In this document: positions 63,829 through 64,000 of the stretch, piece after piece | Layout: the number at the start of each line of letters is the position of its first letter | Numbering within the stretch: position 1 is the stretch's first letter | NCBI GenBank assembly: GCA_963757565.1 | Contig: CAVWSB010000006.1 | Coordinates: forward strand, 186,001 to 250,000 | Origin: PALSA-894 sp963757565 | Lineage (GTDB): Bacteria > Pseudomonadota > Alphaproteobacteria > Rhizobiales > Xanthobacteraceae | Length of the DNA stretch: 64,000 nucleotides | Reading direction: 5' to 3' | Notes under the pieces: model-generated | Databases searched by the model: none | What the model was told of the DNA's origin: nothing | What the model saw: only the letters and a program-made list of their open reading frames with translations | Made by a program: the position numbers and the translations under genes

Positions 63829-64000
63829 TAGCCCTTCCAGTGCAGCACGCAGATCAGCGTGAACAGGCGCCGCGCGGTATCGAAATCGACGGTGATCTTC
63901 TCCTTCAGCCGCTCCATCAGAAGCTCGGAGCCCTCGTTGTGCAGGCCGCGCCGGCCCATATCGATCGCCTCGATCTGGCTCGGCGTCGCAGTGCGGATCG
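63828..64000 (-). CDS. UPF0262 family protein (3' part)
   Basis: Only the last 57 residues are in the window; the gene runs off the right edge. The visible C-terminus has TPSQIEAIDMGRRGLHNEGS and DFDTARRLFTLICVLHWKG, the UPF0262 signature. In rhizobia it lies between hisD and the phosphatase gene. Function unknown. Confidence 0.9.
   Translation of the reverse strand, partial: IRTATPSQIEAIDMGRRGLHNEGSELLMERLKEKITVDFDTARRLFTLICVLHWKG

Overview
The window looks like a chromosomal segment of a GC-rich alphaproteobacterium of the order Hyphomicrobiales (Rhizobiales), close to Bradyrhizobium and its relatives. The signs are a PhyR-NepR-EcfG general stress locus, the conserved gene run UPF0262 / low-molecular-weight phosphatase / maf / yacG / tRNA-Phe at the right end, many TctC-type (Bug) solute receptors and CaiB/BaiF CoA-transferases, and palindromic repeats typical of that group. 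No species can be named from the sequence alone.

Layout. 0-1.4 kb: two genes (a PhnA-like membrane protein and a Gln/Gly-rich 59-residue protein), each behind a perfect EcfG-type promoter. 1.4-8.9 kb: TctC receptors, an amidohydrolase, a VWA-like DUF1194 protein, a threonine-dehydratase-like enzyme, a TVP38-type membrane protein, an HtrA-fold protein that has lost its catalytic triad, and a cupin. 8.9-18.3 kb: UvrD-like helicase, 3-oxoacid CoA-transferase A/B, AsmA, a PotGHI-like ABC importer without its receptor, and a CheY-like regulator. 18.4-21.5 kb: glpD-glpK. 21.5-42.2 kb: a long organic-acid/CoA catabolic region with two CaiB/BaiF CoA-transferases, malonyl-CoA decarboxylase, a family-5 (peptide-type) ABC importer, a second family-5 receptor, two more TctC receptors, an enolase-superfamily enzyme, an HpcH/HpaI aldolase and several dehydrogenases. 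42.2-47.1 kb: methyltransferase, orphan TRAP receptor, a leaderless ModA-like protein, an MFS carrier and small membrane proteins. 47.2-52.0 kb: the general stress response hub (ecfG, nepR, phyR, csbD, a DUF883-like protein, a response regulator and an HWE histidine kinase) with divergent EcfG promoters. 52.0-57.9 kb: accessory DNA ending in a tRNA-Phe-linked integrase, with an HNH protein, two small zinc-finger proteins and a nucleoside-deoxyribosyltransferase/TIR-like protein. 57.9-64 kb: tRNA-Phe, a split ThDP-dependent decarboxylase, yacG, a dihaem cytochrome-like protein, an SDR, an acyl-CoA ligase, maf, a phosphatase and the end of a UPF0262 gene.

How it fits together: the metabolic genes suggest uptake of carboxylic acids or peptides followed by CoA activation, ring or side-chain processing and oxidation. 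The stress genes form a coherent regulon; I can read GGAAC-N16/17-(C/T)GTT elements upstream of seven transcription units here.

A caution runs through the whole window. At least a dozen otherwise well-preserved genes carry single-base frame breaks, many at short homopolymers. These look more like sequencing or assembly errors than real decay. I annotate each such gene over its full span and give the break point.
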